A stretch of DNA of 64,000 nt, taken from NCBI GenBank assembly GCA_947503265.1, contig CANNDC010000001.1, positions 372,001 to 436,000 of the forward strand. Reading direction: 5' to 3'. Below the pieces are notes generated by a model. That model was not told the origin of the DNA. It did not search any database and saw nothing but the letters and a program-made list of their open reading frames with translations. Source of the DNA: an uncultured Alteromonadaceae bacterium (GTDB taxonomy: Bacteria; Pseudomonadota; Gammaproteobacteria; Enterobacterales; Alteromonadaceae). This document shows, in pieces, positions 9,308 to 18,942 of the stretch; positions within the stretch are counted from its first letter, which is position 1, and each line of letters starts with the position of its first letter. Position numbers and translations under genes: made by a program.

Positions 9308-9333
9308 AAGCTGCTAGGCAGCACAGCTTTTTT
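9308..9333 (+). terminator. Terminator-like hairpin between nnr and tsaE
   Basis: A 6-bp stem (9308-9313 with 9324-9329) is followed by a T run to 9333; an alternative inner pairing is possible. It sits just after the nnr stop and may reduce, rather than abolish, read-through into tsaE 47 bp further on. Confidence 0.5.
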
Positions 9334-9379
9334 GATGTAAAAATCGAGCCCAAAGAGATAGGAGAAATCTTTTACTACA

Positions 9380-9838
9380 ATGCAGCAGTCATTTTTTTTA
9401 GCTAATGAAGAAGCGACAGAAAGCTTGGCTAGTCAGATAGCCAAACGATGTACACAACATACGGTAGTCTATTTATCAGGTGATTTAGGCGCTGGAAAAA
9501 CCTCGTTTAGTCGCGGTTTTATTCGAGGTTTAGGCTTTGATGGAAGAGTCAAAAGTCCTACTTACACCTTGGTTGAACCCTATGAAATAAGCAATTGGCG
9601 TGTATTTCACTTTGATCTATACAGATTGGCTGATCCTGAAGAGTTGGAGTTCATGGGAATACGCGATTACTTTGAGCCTGATTGCTTGTGTCTAGTTGAA
9701 TGGCCAGATAAAGGGGCGCAACTGTTGGCATCTGCGGATTTAGCGATTAATATAGAATTTGAAGATCAAGGCAGACGCATTACTTTGCAAGCCTTGACAC
9801 AAAATGGCCGACACTTGATCAATGAATTACAAGCATGA
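9380..9838 (+). CDS. tsaE: tRNA threonylcarbamoyladenosine biosynthesis ATPase TsaE
   Basis: A 152-residue P-loop ATPase that works with TsaB and TsaD to form t6A37 on ANN-decoding tRNAs. The Walker A motif GDLGAGKTSFSRG (residues about 34-46) is intact. The switch-like SPTYTLVEPY block and the HFDLYRLADPEELEFMGI block that defines the family follow. The length is typical. It lies 78 bp after nnr and its stop is 11 bases before the preferred amiB start, the nnr-tsaE-amiB-mutL order seen in many gammaproteobacteria. Confidence 0.95.
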   Translation: MQQSFFLANEEATESLASQIAKRCTQHTVVYLSGDLGAGKTSFSRGFIRGLGFDGRVKSPTYTLVEPYEISNWRVFHFDLYRLADPEELEFMGIRDYFEPDCLCLVEWPDKGAQLLASADLAINIEFEDQGRRITLQALTQNGRHLINELQA

Positions 9839-9848
9839 AGTAACTAAA

Positions 9849-11231
9849 ATGAAAGGCAGAAAATCGCATCTAAACTCGGTGTTTAGCATGGATTATTCGT
9901 TTGCGATGGCGGTGCTATCTTTTTGCTTACTCATTTTTACATCTTCTTTATCGGCAACAGCTTACGCCGCCTCAAACCAAATAGATGGCTTGAGAATATG
10001 GCCTTCTCCGAGCAACACCCGTATTGTCCTTGACCTAAAAGAACAACCAGAATATTCCTATTTTACTTTGTCTAATCCAGAGCGTTTGGTAATCGATCTT
10101 GCCAACACTCAAGGTAAAGTCGATACCAAACAGCTTAGTAAATTGGGGAACTTGGTAACAAAAGTGCGTCATAGCACCCCTAAGAACGCAAGTTCGACTC
10201 GTTTGGTTATCGAGTTATCACAAAAAGTTCAGACCGAGATATTTGCTCTCACTCCCACTCCGCCTTATAAAAATCGATTGGTTGTGGATCTGAGTAATCC
10301 ACAAGCAAACAAACAACAAGTCACAAAAAGCAGTGAATTGTCTACCCGCGATAGAGACATTATTATCGCTATTGATGCCGGTCATGGTGGAGAAGATCCC
10401 GGCTCTATCGGCAGAGCTGGAACCTTTGAAAAAAACATTACGCTGAGCATCAGTAAAAAAATCGCCAATCTGATCAATGCTGAAAAAGGCATGCGTGCTG
10501 TTATGACACGAACTGGCGATTACTATATTTCGCCGAATAGACGTCCTGAAATAGCGCGAAAGAATAAGGCTGATTTGTTTATTTCTATACACGCTGACGC
10601 CTTTACTACGCCACAACCTAGTGGTGCTTCTGTTTGGATACTGTCTATGCGAAGAGCTAACTCAGAACTCGGGCGTTGGATGGAACGCACAGAGAGACAT
10701 TCTGAATTATTGGGCGGTGCCGCAGAAGTGATTCAAGATACTGCTAGTGAGCTTTATTTAGCACAAGCCTTGTTAGATATGTCTATGGATCATTCATTAA
10801 CCACCAGTTTTGATATTAGTAAAAAGGTTATTTCTCAACTTAAAAAAGTCACAAAATTACACAAGAAGACCCCACAAGCCGCTAGCCTTGCGGTATTGAC
10901 CTCGCCAGACATTCCTTCGATCTTGGTTGAAACTGGGTTTATTTCGAACCCCACTGAAGAAAAAAACCTAAATTGGGCGAAACATCGAGAAAGACTAGCT
11001 AAGTCTGTTTTCTCTGCGGTGAAAGCGTATTTCAAACGATTACCACCTGACGGCACGATGTGGGCAAACAATGCCAAGCTTGAGAAACGCACTCATAGAG
11101 TCAGAAGTGGCGAATCTTTATCGCTTTTGGCCCAACGATACAAAGTCAAAGTGAGTGACTTGAAAGCCGTCAATAATTTAAACAATGACACAGTGTTAAT
11201 CGGTCAAGTACTAACGATTCCTAGCACCTAA
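9849..11231 (+). CDS. amiB: N-acetylmuramoyl-L-alanine amidase AmiB
   Basis: A periplasmic zinc amidase that cuts septal peptidoglycan during daughter-cell separation. From this start the protein has 460 residues. An uncleaved N-terminal tail precedes a hydrophobic signal segment ending TAYAAS. Then come an AMIN domain (about 45-145), an Amidase_3 domain (about 165-395, with IDAGHGGEDPGS holding a zinc ligand, SIHADAF, and VETGFISNP with the catalytic Glu) and a C-terminal LysM repeat (about 410-455). The start is uncertain: an in-frame ATG at 9822 would overlap tsaE, and one at 9889 sits next to the signal. Confidence 0.93.
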   Translation: MKGRKSHLNSVFSMDYSFAMAVLSFCLLIFTSSLSATAYAASNQIDGLRIWPSPSNTRIVLDLKEQPEYSYFTLSNPERLVIDLANTQGKVDTKQLSKLGNLVTKVRHSTPKNASSTRLVIELSQKVQTEIFALTPTPPYKNRLVVDLSNPQANKQQVTKSSELSTRDRDIIIAIDAGHGGEDPGSIGRAGTFEKNITLSISKKIANLINAEKGMRAVMTRTGDYYISPNRRPEIARKNKADLFISIHADAFTTPQPSGASVWILSMRRANSELGRWMERTERHSELLGGAAEVIQDTASELYLAQALLDMSMDHSLTTSFDISKKVISQLKKVTKLHKKTPQAASLAVLTSPDIPSILVETGFISNPTEEKNLNWAKHRERLAKSVFSAVKAYFKRLPPDGTMWANNAKLEKRTHRVRSGESLSLLAQRYKVKVSDLKAVNNLNNDTVLIGQVLTIPST

Positions 11232-11291
11232 TTACTGATTCGTATTCATATTCGCCATCACTTTCTGCCAGCAATTCATAAAGAGTAAATT

Positions 11292-13085
11292 TTGCCTATT
11301 CAAATACTGCCCACTCAATTAGCTAACCAAATCGCAGCAGGTGAGGTCGTTGAAAGACCTGCTTCTGTGGTTAAGGAATTGATTGAAAATAGTTTGGATT
11401 CAGGGGCAACACAGGTTTCCATTGAAATTGAACGCGGCGGACATAAACGAATTCGAATCACGGATAATGGCTGTGGTATTGCTAAACACGAGCTTGCCTT
11501 GGCACTGAGTCGCCACGCGACGAGCAAGATATCTGAGCTGCAAGACTTAGAACAAATAGTAAGTTTAGGGTTTCGAGGCGAGGCTTTGGCCAGTGTCAGT
11601 TCTGTGTCTCGCCTTACCATTACGTCAAAACCTGCAGAACAAGAGAATGCGTGGCAAGCAATAGCGGAAGGTCGAGAAATGCAAGTGGATATTCAGCCTG
11701 CGGCTCATCCAGATGGCACTAGTGTTGATGTGGCCGATTTATTTTTTAATACACCCGCTAGACGAAAATTTTTACGTGCAGAAAAAACCGAATTTGCGCA
11801 CATTGATGAAGTGGTAAGGCGTATTGCGCTGAGTCGTTTTGATGTAAGCTTCACGTTGAAACACAACGGCAAAGCCGTTAGGAAATACCCAGTCATAACT
11901 GGGAGCAGCGAAAATCCTGAAGAACAATTAAGGCGAATCAGTGCTATTTGTGGCAGATCATTCTCAGATTCAGCCTTGTATTTGGATAGCCAATATCAAG
12001 GCAACAAACTGCACGGCTGGATAGCCTCACCTGGACATGAACGAACACAGAACGACCTCCAATATTTTTATGTGAATGGTCGAATGATGCGAGATAAGCT
12101 AATAAATCATGCGGTAAGACAAGCATTTGAAGGCTTGATCGCATCAGATTCATTCCCAGCATTCGTTCTTTATTTGCAACTTCCAGCGCAACAAGTCGAT
12201 GTAAACGTGCATCCTGCTAAACATGAAGTGCGATTTCACCAATCCCGATTGGTTCACGATTTTATTTTTCGTTCAATAGCAGATGCATTGGGCCAGGCCC
12301 TTCAAACACCGGAACAGATAAGTGAGTCAGAGCATAAATCACAAGAAACCACCCATTTGCCTCATGTAGAGCCTAATCACGATTATATTCAGCCTTTAAA
12401 AAATGCAAATGTACCCAAGTCTCTGAGTGAGAGTCGTTCAAGTTATGGGGGAGGTTCATACAAAAGTGGAGTGAGCACTCGGGCGGCAGAAAACTATCAA
12501 GCACTTATGCGTACAGACCCTCAATTTCCCGACAAGCAAACTCGTGATAGCTTGATTAATGTTTTTCCTGTTGAGGAAACTTGGATGCTGATCGACTATG
12601 AAAAACGTTATTTTTGCATAAAGGCAAGTTCACTCTATTTGTTTAAGTTACAGACAGAATATCTAGAAAACAAGGTCGTCAGCCAACCACTACTAATGCC
12701 GGTGTCCTTGTCTAGCAGCGCAGAGTTGAAAACTCTTTATACTGAGATAGCGCCGAAATTAACAGATATCGGTTTCGAGCTAATTCATACTCACAACAAA
12801 ATTATTCTTAAGCAAGTTCCTGCAGGACTCAGAAATCTGAATTGGTCGGGCGTTTTAACTCAGTTTTTTGAAAATATAGAAAGCACTGAAAATGTGTCTA
12901 GTATTCAATTAGTGATGCTTGCCTGCATAGCAGATGAGCAGACACAACAAGGAGCAAGACGTGTAGGCAGTTTAATGCAGCTTTGGTCGTGGTTTACAGC
13001 AACAGAAAGCTGGCAAACAAAACTGTCAGAATTAGGAGCAAGCATTCCCTTGTCAGACTGGTTAGGAGATAGAGATGCCAACTAG
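11292..13085 (+). CDS. mutL: DNA mismatch repair protein MutL
   Basis: A 597-residue GHKL ATPase that couples MutS recognition to MutH and UvrD. The N-terminal ATPase part is complete: ENSLDSGAT (motif I), DNGCGI (II), [13 protein letters not shown] (III) and the [10 protein letters not shown] and [14 protein letters not shown] blocks. After a low-complexity linker (about 335-400) comes the dimerisation domain. No DQHAxxE endonuclease motif is present, as expected where MutH is used. The start is TTG 11292, forced by the conserved [21 protein letters not shown]-terminus, with AAAGAG just upstream. It overlaps miaA by 11 bp. Confidence 0.97.
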   Translation: MPIQILPTQLANQIAAGEVVERPASVVKELIENSLDSGATQVSIEIERGGHKRIRITDNGCGIAKHELALALSRHATSKISELQDLEQIVSLGFRGEALASVSSVSRLTITSKPAEQENAWQAIAEGREMQVDIQPAAHPDGTSVDVADLFFNTPARRKFLRAEKTEFAHIDEVVRRIALSRFDVSFTLKHNGKAVRKYPVITGSSENPEEQLRRISAICGRSFSDSALYLDSQYQGNKLHGWIASPGHERTQNDLQYFYVNGRMMRDKLINHAVRQAFEGLIASDSFPAFVLYLQLPAQQVDVNVHPAKHEVRFHQSRLVHDFIFRSIADALGQALQTPEQISESEHKSQETTHLPHVEPNHDYIQPLKNANVPKSLSESRSSYGGGSYKSGVSTRAAENYQALMRTDPQFPDKQTRDSLINVFPVEETWMLIDYEKRYFCIKASSLYLFKLQTEYLENKVVSQPLLMPVSLSSSAELKTLYTEIAPKLTDIGFELIHTHNKIILKQVPAGLRNLNWSGVLTQFFENIESTENVSSIQLVMLACIADEQTQQGARRVGSLMQLWSWFTATESWQTKLSELGASIPLSDWLGDRDAN

Positions 13086-14019
13086 TCATTCAAATGACCT
13101 ACCCCTAGCAATTTCTTTGATGGGGCCTACTGCTTCTGGGAAAACAAATCTGGCCATAGAACTATGCCAGATACTTCCGTGCGAAATTATTAGTGTGGAC
13201 TCAGCACTAATTTATACTGGAATGGATATTGGTACAGCAAAACCCGACGCGCAGGAATTGGCAGCTGCGCCTCATAGACTCATTGATATTATCGACCCTG
13301 CACAAAGCTATTCAGTGGCAAACTTCCGAAAAGACGCACTTCAACACATGGCTGAAGTAGTAAGCAATGGCAATATTCCTTTGCTTGTAGGGGGGACCAT
13401 GATGTATTTCAAGAGTCTCATTGATGGATTGTCTACGCTACCTGCGTCAGATGCGAAGGTTCGAGCTGAATTAGTGAAACAAGCTGAATCTGAAGGTTGG
13501 CAATATTTACATGACAGATTGCATCAAATTGATCCCACGTCTGCTAAGCGCATTCATCCAAACGATCCACAAAGATTAATTCGCGCCCTCGAAGTTTATC
13601 AACTGAGTGGCAAAAGTATGACTGAGCTGAACGAACAAGAAGTAGAACAAATACCTTATCGATTGCAACAATTTGCCATCGTGCCAGATGACAGAAAGGC
13701 ATTGCATGAGCGAATTGAAAAACGATTTTGTTCTATGTTAGAACAAGGATTTGAAGAAGAGGTTGCGGATCTAAAGAATCGGGGGGATTTGCACTTAGAC
13801 CTTCCTTCTATGCGCTGCGTTGGATATCGCCAAGTATGGCAGTACCTAGACAATGAATATTCTCGCGAGGACATGCTCTTTAGAGGCATTGCAGCGACGA
13901 GGCAACTTGCTAAAAGGCAATTAACTTGGTTAAGAGGCTGGAAAAACCTAAATACTCTGGACGGAGCTGTAAAAGACAGTTTGACTAAGATAACTAAACT
14001 CAGCAATACTGTTGGGTGA
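13075..14019 (+). CDS. miaA: tRNA dimethylallyltransferase MiaA
   Basis: A 314-residue enzyme that transfers a dimethylallyl group to A37 of UNN-decoding tRNAs. The P-loop [11 protein letters not shown] (residues 17-27), the [16 protein letters not shown] block and the [16 protein letters not shown] block are intact. The C-terminal region includes [14 protein letters not shown] and [13 protein letters not shown]. It starts inside mutL (11-bp overlap) with GGAG a short distance upstream, so translation is probably coupled. hfq follows after about 100 bp. Confidence 0.96.
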   Translation: MPTSHSNDLPLAISLMGPTASGKTNLAIELCQILPCEIISVDSALIYTGMDIGTAKPDAQELAAAPHRLIDIIDPAQSYSVANFRKDALQHMAEVVSNGNIPLLVGGTMMYFKSLIDGLSTLPASDAKVRAELVKQAESEGWQYLHDRLHQIDPTSAKRIHPNDPQRLIRALEVYQLSGKSMTELNEQEVEQIPYRLQQFAIVPDDRKALHERIEKRFCSMLEQGFEEEVADLKNRGDLHLDLPSMRCVGYRQVWQYLDNEYSREDMLFRGIAATRQLAKRQLTWLRGWKNLNTLDGAVKDSLTKITKLSNTVG

Positions 14020-14048
14020 TGGTAGCTATACAGCTTGGTGATTTGATG

Positions 14049-14054
14049 TATAAT
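14049..14054 (+). promoter_or_regulatory. Possible -10 element upstream of hfq
   Basis: A perfect TATAAT lies 68 bases before the hfq start in the miaA-hfq gap. No convincing -35 hexamer is seen at 16-18 bp, although TG lies immediately before it. In other gammaproteobacteria hfq is served by promoters in and around miaA, so a dedicated promoter is plausible but not proven. Confidence 0.4.
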
Positions 14055-14121
14055 TTACTACTCAGGAAACACCACTAGAACAATAACTACTTGCATAATA
14101 ACAATAAAAGGATAAGGAAAA

Positions 14122-14373
14122 GTGATGGCTAAGGGGCAATCTCTACAAGACCCATTCTTGAACGCACTGAGAAAAGAAAGAATTCCAGTGTCTATCTATC
14201 TCGTTAATGGCATTAAATTACAAGGTCAGGTTGAGTCGTTTGACCAATTTGTAATTTTGTTAAAGAACACGGTAAGTCAAATGGTTTATAAGCACGCTAT
14301 TTCGACTGTTGTTCCTTCTAGAGCGATTAATATGTCAGCAGGCGCATCAACTGACTCTGAAGGTGCTGAATAA
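14122..14373 (+). CDS. hfq: RNA chaperone Hfq
   Basis: An 83-residue Sm-like hexameric RNA chaperone that pairs small RNAs with mRNAs. The Sm1 block ([20 protein letters not shown] then [18 protein letters not shown]) and the Sm2 block ([14 protein letters not shown], with the KH of the YKHA motif) are intact. The C-terminal tail is short, about 15 residues, much shorter than in Escherichia coli. The start has AAGGA upstream. It lies between miaA and hflX, its conserved position. Confidence 0.98.
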   Translation: MMAKGQSLQDPFLNALRKERIPVSIYLVNGIKLQGQVESFDQFVILLKNTVSQMVYKHAISTVVPSRAINMSAGASTDSEGAE

Positions 14374-14390
14374 AATCATAGGAGAGTTGC

Positions 14391-15680
14391 TTGTTTGACC
14401 GTTATGAAGCAGGTGAGCAGGCTGTTTTAGTTCATATCGATTTTTTGGATGATTCTAGCAAAGAAGATCTTCAAGAATTACAAATGCTAGTGTCATCAGC
14501 GGGTGTCAATGCCGTGGAAATCATCACGGCTTCACGGCAAGCCCCACATCCCAAGTATTTTGTAGGTAGTGGCAAAGCTGAAGAGATCGCAAATGCAGTA
14601 CGCACCCTTAAAGCCGACGTCGTTATTTTCAATCATCCGTTATCCCCTTCCCAAGAACGTAACCTTGAATCATTGTGTAAATGTCGGGTCCTTGATAGAA
14701 CAGGATTGATATTGGACATTTTTGCTCAACGCGCACGAACCCATGAGGGTAAGTTACAGGTTGAACTGGCTCAATTGCGTCATATTTCAACTCGATTAAT
14801 TCGAGGATGGACCCATTTGGAAAGACAAAAGGGTGGAATAGGATTGCGTGGGCCGGGTGAAACCCAATTGGAAACCGATAGACGTCTACTGAGAGTGAGG
14901 ATAAAAAGTATCCTTAAGCGTCTTGAAAAAGTACAGAAACAACGTGAACAGGGGCGTCGAGCGCGAAAACGCGCTGAAATCCCGACGCTCTCGTTAGTTG
15001 GCTATACCAATGCTGGCAAATCAACACTATTTAATACGATTACCGAGGCAGGTGTTTACGCAGCGGACCAGTTGTTTGCTACCCTAGACCCGACACTTCG
15101 AAAAATTCAGTTACAAGATGTTGGTGATACTATCCTTGCCGACACAGTAGGTTTTATAAGACACTTACCTCATGATTTGGTTGCCGCTTTCAAAGCAACG
15201 TTGCAGGAAACACAAGAAGCTGATTTACTGCTGCACGTAGTGGATTACTCAGACGAACAATGCGATGAGAATATTGATCAGGTCAATGAAGTATTGGAAG
15301 AAATCGAAGCGTCGGAAATTCCACAGCTTATTATTTGCAATAAGATTGATCGAATGGAAGGGGTTGAACCTAAGATAGATAGGGATGAAAACGGACTGCC
15401 GATCCGAGTTTGGATATCAGCTCAGCAACAAATAGGTATTGATTTATTATTTATTGCCCTCACTGAATGTTTATCAGAGAGTATGGTGCAATATAAATTA
15501 CGCATTCCGCCTAAAGAAGGTAAACTTCGTGGCACTTTGTTTCGTATGAACTGTATCTCTGCAGAAACGTATGCAGAAGATGGTGATTGGGTGGTTGATG
15601 TCAGAATGGCAATCAGCGATTGGAATCGATTAGAAAAACGAAGCGGTGGCGAAATTACATCTTATGTGGTGAAACACTAA
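14391..15680 (+). CDS. hflX: Ribosome-associated GTPase HflX
   Basis: A 429-residue GTPase that splits stalled or heat-damaged ribosomes. The N-terminal HflX domain is followed by the glycine-rich segment GGIGLRGPGETQLETDRR, which joins it to the G domain (from about residue 198). The G domain has G1 GYTNAGKST, G3 DTVGF and G4 NKID. The start is TTG 14391, supported by GGAGAG just upstream and by the conserved FDRYEAGEQAVLVHIDF N-terminus. It follows hfq by 17 bp, so the two are probably co-transcribed. Confidence 0.96.
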   Translation: MFDRYEAGEQAVLVHIDFLDDSSKEDLQELQMLVSSAGVNAVEIITASRQAPHPKYFVGSGKAEEIANAVRTLKADVVIFNHPLSPSQERNLESLCKCRVLDRTGLILDIFAQRARTHEGKLQVELAQLRHISTRLIRGWTHLERQKGGIGLRGPGETQLETDRRLLRVRIKSILKRLEKVQKQREQGRRARKRAEIPTLSLVGYTNAGKSTLFNTITEAGVYAADQLFATLDPTLRKIQLQDVGDTILADTVGFIRHLPHDLVAAFKATLQETQEADLLLHVVDYSDEQCDENIDQVNEVLEEIEASEIPQLIICNKIDRMEGVEPKIDRDENGLPIRVWISAQQQIGIDLLFIALTECLSESMVQYKLRIPPKEGKLRGTLFRMNCISAETYAEDGDWVVDVRMAISDWNRLEKRSGGEITSYVVKH

Positions 15681-15752
15681 CGCATTCATGCAAGCCGAAC
15701 ACTGATTTTTCAGCTTGGCGCAGTTTTAGACTTAACCTTACGGAGAGTGAAC

Positions 15753-16913
15753 ATGGCTTGGAATGAGCCTGGTGGTAAAAACAACGACCCTTGGAAAAAC
15801 AAAGGTGGTCGTGATCAAGGACCACCAGATTTGGATGATATATTCAAAAATATAGCAGGCAAATTTGGTAAAAAAGGCGGAGGCAATGGCAGTTCATCTG
15901 GCGGCTTCGGCATTGGCGGTATTGGCATCAGTGTCATTGCTGGTCTGCTTATTGTTGTTTGGTTTATTAGTGGTTTCTACACCATTCGTGAAGCAGAACG
16001 TGGCGTAGTGCTCAGATTCGGTGAATTTAATCAATTCGTCGATCCCGGGCTGCGTTGGAAACCAACTTTCATTGACAGTGTTATTCCCGTCAACGTTCAA
16101 TCGATCAAATCAATGTCATCTGATGGCAGCATGCTGACCGAAGACGAAAACGTTGTTGGCGTTGAAATGGAAGTGCAGTATCGGATTGTTGAACCATACA
16201 AGTATACATTTGCGGTAACTGATCCAACGCAGAGTTTGAATCAAGCTCTCAACAGTGCGATTCGTTATGTTGTAGGTCATTCAAAAATGGATGACATACT
16301 AACAAGTGGTCGTGAAGTCGCTCGTCAGCAAGTTTGGGAAGAATTAGAAGCCATTGTTGAACCCTATGACATGGGTTTATCCATTGTGGATATTAACTTC
16401 AAGGATGCCCGCCCTCCAAATGCGGTGCGTGAAGCCTTTGATGATGCTATTGCAGCGCAAGAAGATGAGCAACGTTTCATTCGTGAAGCTGAAGCCTACG
16501 CACGTGAAATAGAACCACGAGCTCGTGGTCAAGTAAATCGCATGGCTGAAGAAGCGCAAGCTTACAAAGAACGGGTTACGCTAGAAGCACAAGGTGAAGT
16601 TGCAAGATTCTCTGAACTTCTACCCCAATATGTTGCAGCACCAGAAGTTACTCGTCAGCGTATCTACTTGGAAACTATGGAGCAGGTATACAGTAATACC
16701 AGTAAAATCATGGTGGACAATCAAGGCAGCGGAAATATGATGTACTTACCTTTGGATAAAATCTTAGAAAGGCAAAGTGGTAGCAATGCTCCTCCAAGTT
16801 CTAGAAGCACCATAGAAGGCTTAAGAGAAAACAACGTCACTGGTCAAAGTTCAAACTCAGCGCCTACCTCTCTTCGAGGTGATAGCAGCAGAACAGGGAG
16901 AACAAACCGATGA
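15753..16913 (+). CDS. hflK: FtsH protease modulator HflK
   Basis: A 386-residue membrane protein of the SPFH/prohibitin family that forms the HflKC ring around the FtsH protease. A Gly/Asp-rich cytoplasmic N-terminus (MAWNEPGGKNNDPW) precedes one transmembrane segment (about residues 52-76), and a large periplasmic band-7 domain follows with Ala/Glu/Arg-rich helices at about 250-310. The start at ATG 15753 matches the family; a GTG two codons earlier is less likely because GGAGAG fits the ATG spacing. The last four bases overlap the hflC start (ATGA). Confidence 0.96.
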   Translation: MAWNEPGGKNNDPWKNKGGRDQGPPDLDDIFKNIAGKFGKKGGGNGSSSGGFGIGGIGISVIAGLLIVVWFISGFYTIREAERGVVLRFGEFNQFVDPGLRWKPTFIDSVIPVNVQSIKSMSSDGSMLTEDENVVGVEMEVQYRIVEPYKYTFAVTDPTQSLNQALNSAIRYVVGHSKMDDILTSGREVARQQVWEELEAIVEPYDMGLSIVDINFKDARPPNAVREAFDDAIAAQEDEQRFIREAEAYAREIEPRARGQVNRMAEEAQAYKERVTLEAQGEVARFSELLPQYVAAPEVTRQRIYLETMEQVYSNTSKIMVDNQGSGNMMYLPLDKILERQSGSNAPPSSRSTIEGLRENNVTGQSSNSAPTSLRGDSSRTGRTNR

Positions 16914-17794
16914 AAAATATTCTCATTGCAGTAGTTGTTTTAGTTATTATTTTGGGCTTCGGTTCACTATTTGTTGTGCCTGAAGGTTCAAAAGCAATTG
17001 TGATCCAATTTGGTAAAGTACAGCGTGATTCTCAAGAGCAAACAGTGGTGTTTTCACCCGGTCTGCACTTCAAACTTCCGTTTATTGACCGCGTTGTTCA
17101 ATTAGATGCGCGTATCCAAACACTGGATGATCCTGCAGATCGCTTTGTCACATCAGAGAAAAAAGATTTGATCGTTGACTCATACGTGAAATGGAGAATC
17201 AAAGACTTTGCTACGTATTACCTTTCAACCGGTGGTAATAAACTCCAAGCAGAAGCGTTGTTAAAACAAAAAGTGAATAACGGTCTGAGATCTGAATTTG
17301 GTACTCGTACCATTTCCCAAATCGTTTCTGGCGAGCGTTCAGAGCTGATGGATGAAGCAATGGAGCAAGCTTCAACTAGTTCAGACGAATTAGGTATCGA
17401 AATCATTGACGTTAGAGTCAAGCAGATCAACCTACCTTCTGAAGTGAGCAACTCCATCTTCCAGCGTATGCGGGCTGAACGGGAAGCTGTGGCCAGAGAG
17501 CATCGCTCAGAAGGTCGCGAGCAGGCAGAAGTCATCAAAGCTAACATTGATGCTAAAGTGACTGTTATGTTGGCTGATGCGGAAAGAAATCTTCGTAAAT
17601 TGAAAGGTGAAGGTGATGCACAAGCAGCTAAAATTTATGCTGATACCTATTCACAAAGCCCTGAGTTTTATAGCTTCCTGCGCAGTATGGATGCGTATAA
17701 AGCGAGTTTTGCTAGCAAAGGTGACGTATTAATTGTGGAGCCGGATAGTGATTTCTTCAAATATATGAAAGACACGTCGGGCAAAAGAAATTAA
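16910..17794 (+). CDS. hflC: FtsH protease modulator HflC
   Basis: A 294-residue partner of HflK. One N-terminal transmembrane segment (about residues 4-22) is followed by a periplasmic SPFH domain with VVPEGSKAIVIQFGK and SPGLHFKLPFIDRV, and by charged helices near 180-240 (RMRAEREAVAREHRSEGREQ). It overlaps hflK by 4 bp, the usual sign of translational coupling of the two subunits. The terminator after it closes the hfq-hflX-hflKC block. Confidence 0.96.
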   Translation: MKNILIAVVVLVIILGFGSLFVVPEGSKAIVIQFGKVQRDSQEQTVVFSPGLHFKLPFIDRVVQLDARIQTLDDPADRFVTSEKKDLIVDSYVKWRIKDFATYYLSTGGNKLQAEALLKQKVNNGLRSEFGTRTISQIVSGERSELMDEAMEQASTSSDELGIEIIDVRVKQINLPSEVSNSIFQRMRAEREAVAREHRSEGREQAEVIKANIDAKVTVMLADAERNLRKLKGEGDAQAAKIYADTYSQSPEFYSFLRSMDAYKASFASKGDVLIVEPDSDFFKYMKDTSGKRN

Positions 17795-17844
17795 AAAACT
17801 TTGCTAAGTTGATTTATTAGTTGGACTAATAATCAAATTAAAAT

Positions 17845-17884
17845 AACCCTCAATTGCTAAACATTCAGCATTGGGGGTTTTTTG
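17845..17884 (+). terminator. Terminator after hflC
   Basis: A 9-bp stem (17845-17853 with 17871-17879, one T-G pair) is followed by six T at 17878-17883. It is a good rho-independent terminator 50 bp after the hflC stop. Confidence 0.8.
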
Positions 17885-17978
17885 TAACTAGCCTATATTT
17901 CGTTTAAAGGCCGCAATCTCACAGCTGGGCAAATGAGGTTGAGTTTATTCACTGCAATCAATATAAATTGGAGTATCT

Positions 17979-18485
17979 ATGAGTCGCATTGAAATACGCG
18001 ATACAAAGCCAACGGATTTTTCAGAGATAAAAAGACTTAACGATGAGTTTGTCCACTTCACCAGCCCAATGGATATGGCAAGAATCGCCCAGCTAGATGA
18101 GTTGGGTTTCTATCATAAAGTGATTTGTGAAGATGGGATAGTGCTGGGTTTTTTGCTAGCGATGACAGATGATTGCGATTACGACAGTGACAACTATCGT
18201 TGGTTTAATCAGCGCTTCAATCAATTTGCTTACATAGATAGAGTCGTCATTGATACGTTGCATCACGGACGTAGACTAGGCCAGCAGTTGTATAAGAACC
18301 TATTCGAGTTTGCTCGACAAAAAGACATTAGTACCGTGTGTTGTGAATATAACCTAGTTCCAGCAAACCCAAACTCAGCCATATTTCATATGCAATTGGG
18401 GTTTAAAGAAGTGCATAGATTGCCATCAAATGACGGTAACAAGCTCGTTTCTATGCAAGCTAAAGAGTTAACCATCAACACTTAA
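17979..18485 (+). CDS. GNAT-family N-acetyltransferase
   Basis: A 168-residue single-domain acetyltransferase. The acetyl-CoA pyrophosphate loop is visible as RRLGQQLYKNLFEFA (about residues 91-105), after the beta-4 strand AYIDRVVID. The C-terminal NSAIFHMQLGFKEV matches the usual GNAT NxxAxxxYxxxGF element. The substrate cannot be told from sequence; small molecules or a protein amino group are both possible. It appears monocistronic. Confidence 0.8.
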   Translation: MSRIEIRDTKPTDFSEIKRLNDEFVHFTSPMDMARIAQLDELGFYHKVICEDGIVLGFLLAMTDDCDYDSDNYRWFNQRFNQFAYIDRVVIDTLHHGRRLGQQLYKNLFEFARQKDISTVCCEYNLVPANPNSAIFHMQLGFKEVHRLPSNDGNKLVSMQAKELTINT

Positions 18486-18793
18486 TAACGCACAAACACT
18501 GTCCTTCGGGTTCGTCCTAAGCGCCTCCTGCTCTGAGTTGCTGACCTTTAGCTTAGAACCACTAGGCTTTCAAATCAGCGCCGCGATCAAAAGGCGCTCT
18601 AGATGGCAACCACGTTGTAGAACAAAATTCATACAACTAAGGTCAACAGACCCGAGTAAAAGATTGGTTTAAAAAAACTTATTAAGATACAAATATTTTT
18701 AATCATTTTGTTGATCCATATTAAGTCACCTGTCGTTTAAATTAGCACACTCAGTGAACATACTGCTTCCTTGTTCTACTTGTGTGTACTTTG

Positions 18794-18814
18794 TTCTATG
18801 TTCTATGTTCTATG
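18794..18814. repeat. Three tandem copies of a 7-bp unit
   Basis: TTCTATG occurs three times in direct succession, immediately before the strong terminator. Its role is unknown; it may be simple slippage. Confidence 0.7.
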
Positions 18815-18821
18815 TACTTTT

Positions 18822-18856
18822 AGCGCAACTTGTTAATCTCGTTGCGCTTTTTTTTT
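18822..18856 (+). terminator. Strong rho-independent terminator
   Basis: A perfect 8-bp GC-rich stem (18822-18829 with 18841-18848) with an 11-base loop is followed by nine T (18848-18856). The T run lies only on the plus-strand side, so it serves a rightward transcript rather than the leftward LacI-type gene. Confidence 0.85.
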
Positions 18857-18942
18857 GAGCACCACAATATCTTTTCAAACTAAGCGGTGCCAGGTGTTGT
18901 CGCTAAAGCAAATACCCTCATATCAACTAAAAATCATAGTTT

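Larger units (their letters stand above)
18486..18942. other. 457-bp intergenic region with no convincing ORF
   Basis: This gap between the acetyltransferase and the LacI-type gene has no plausible protein gene. It contains the hairpin-like motif GGTCAACAGACCC (18642-18654), a three-copy heptamer (18794-18814) and a strong plus-strand terminator (18822-18856). The terminator is more than 330 bp from the acetyltransferase stop, so a small RNA could be transcribed from this gap. Confidence 0.5.
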
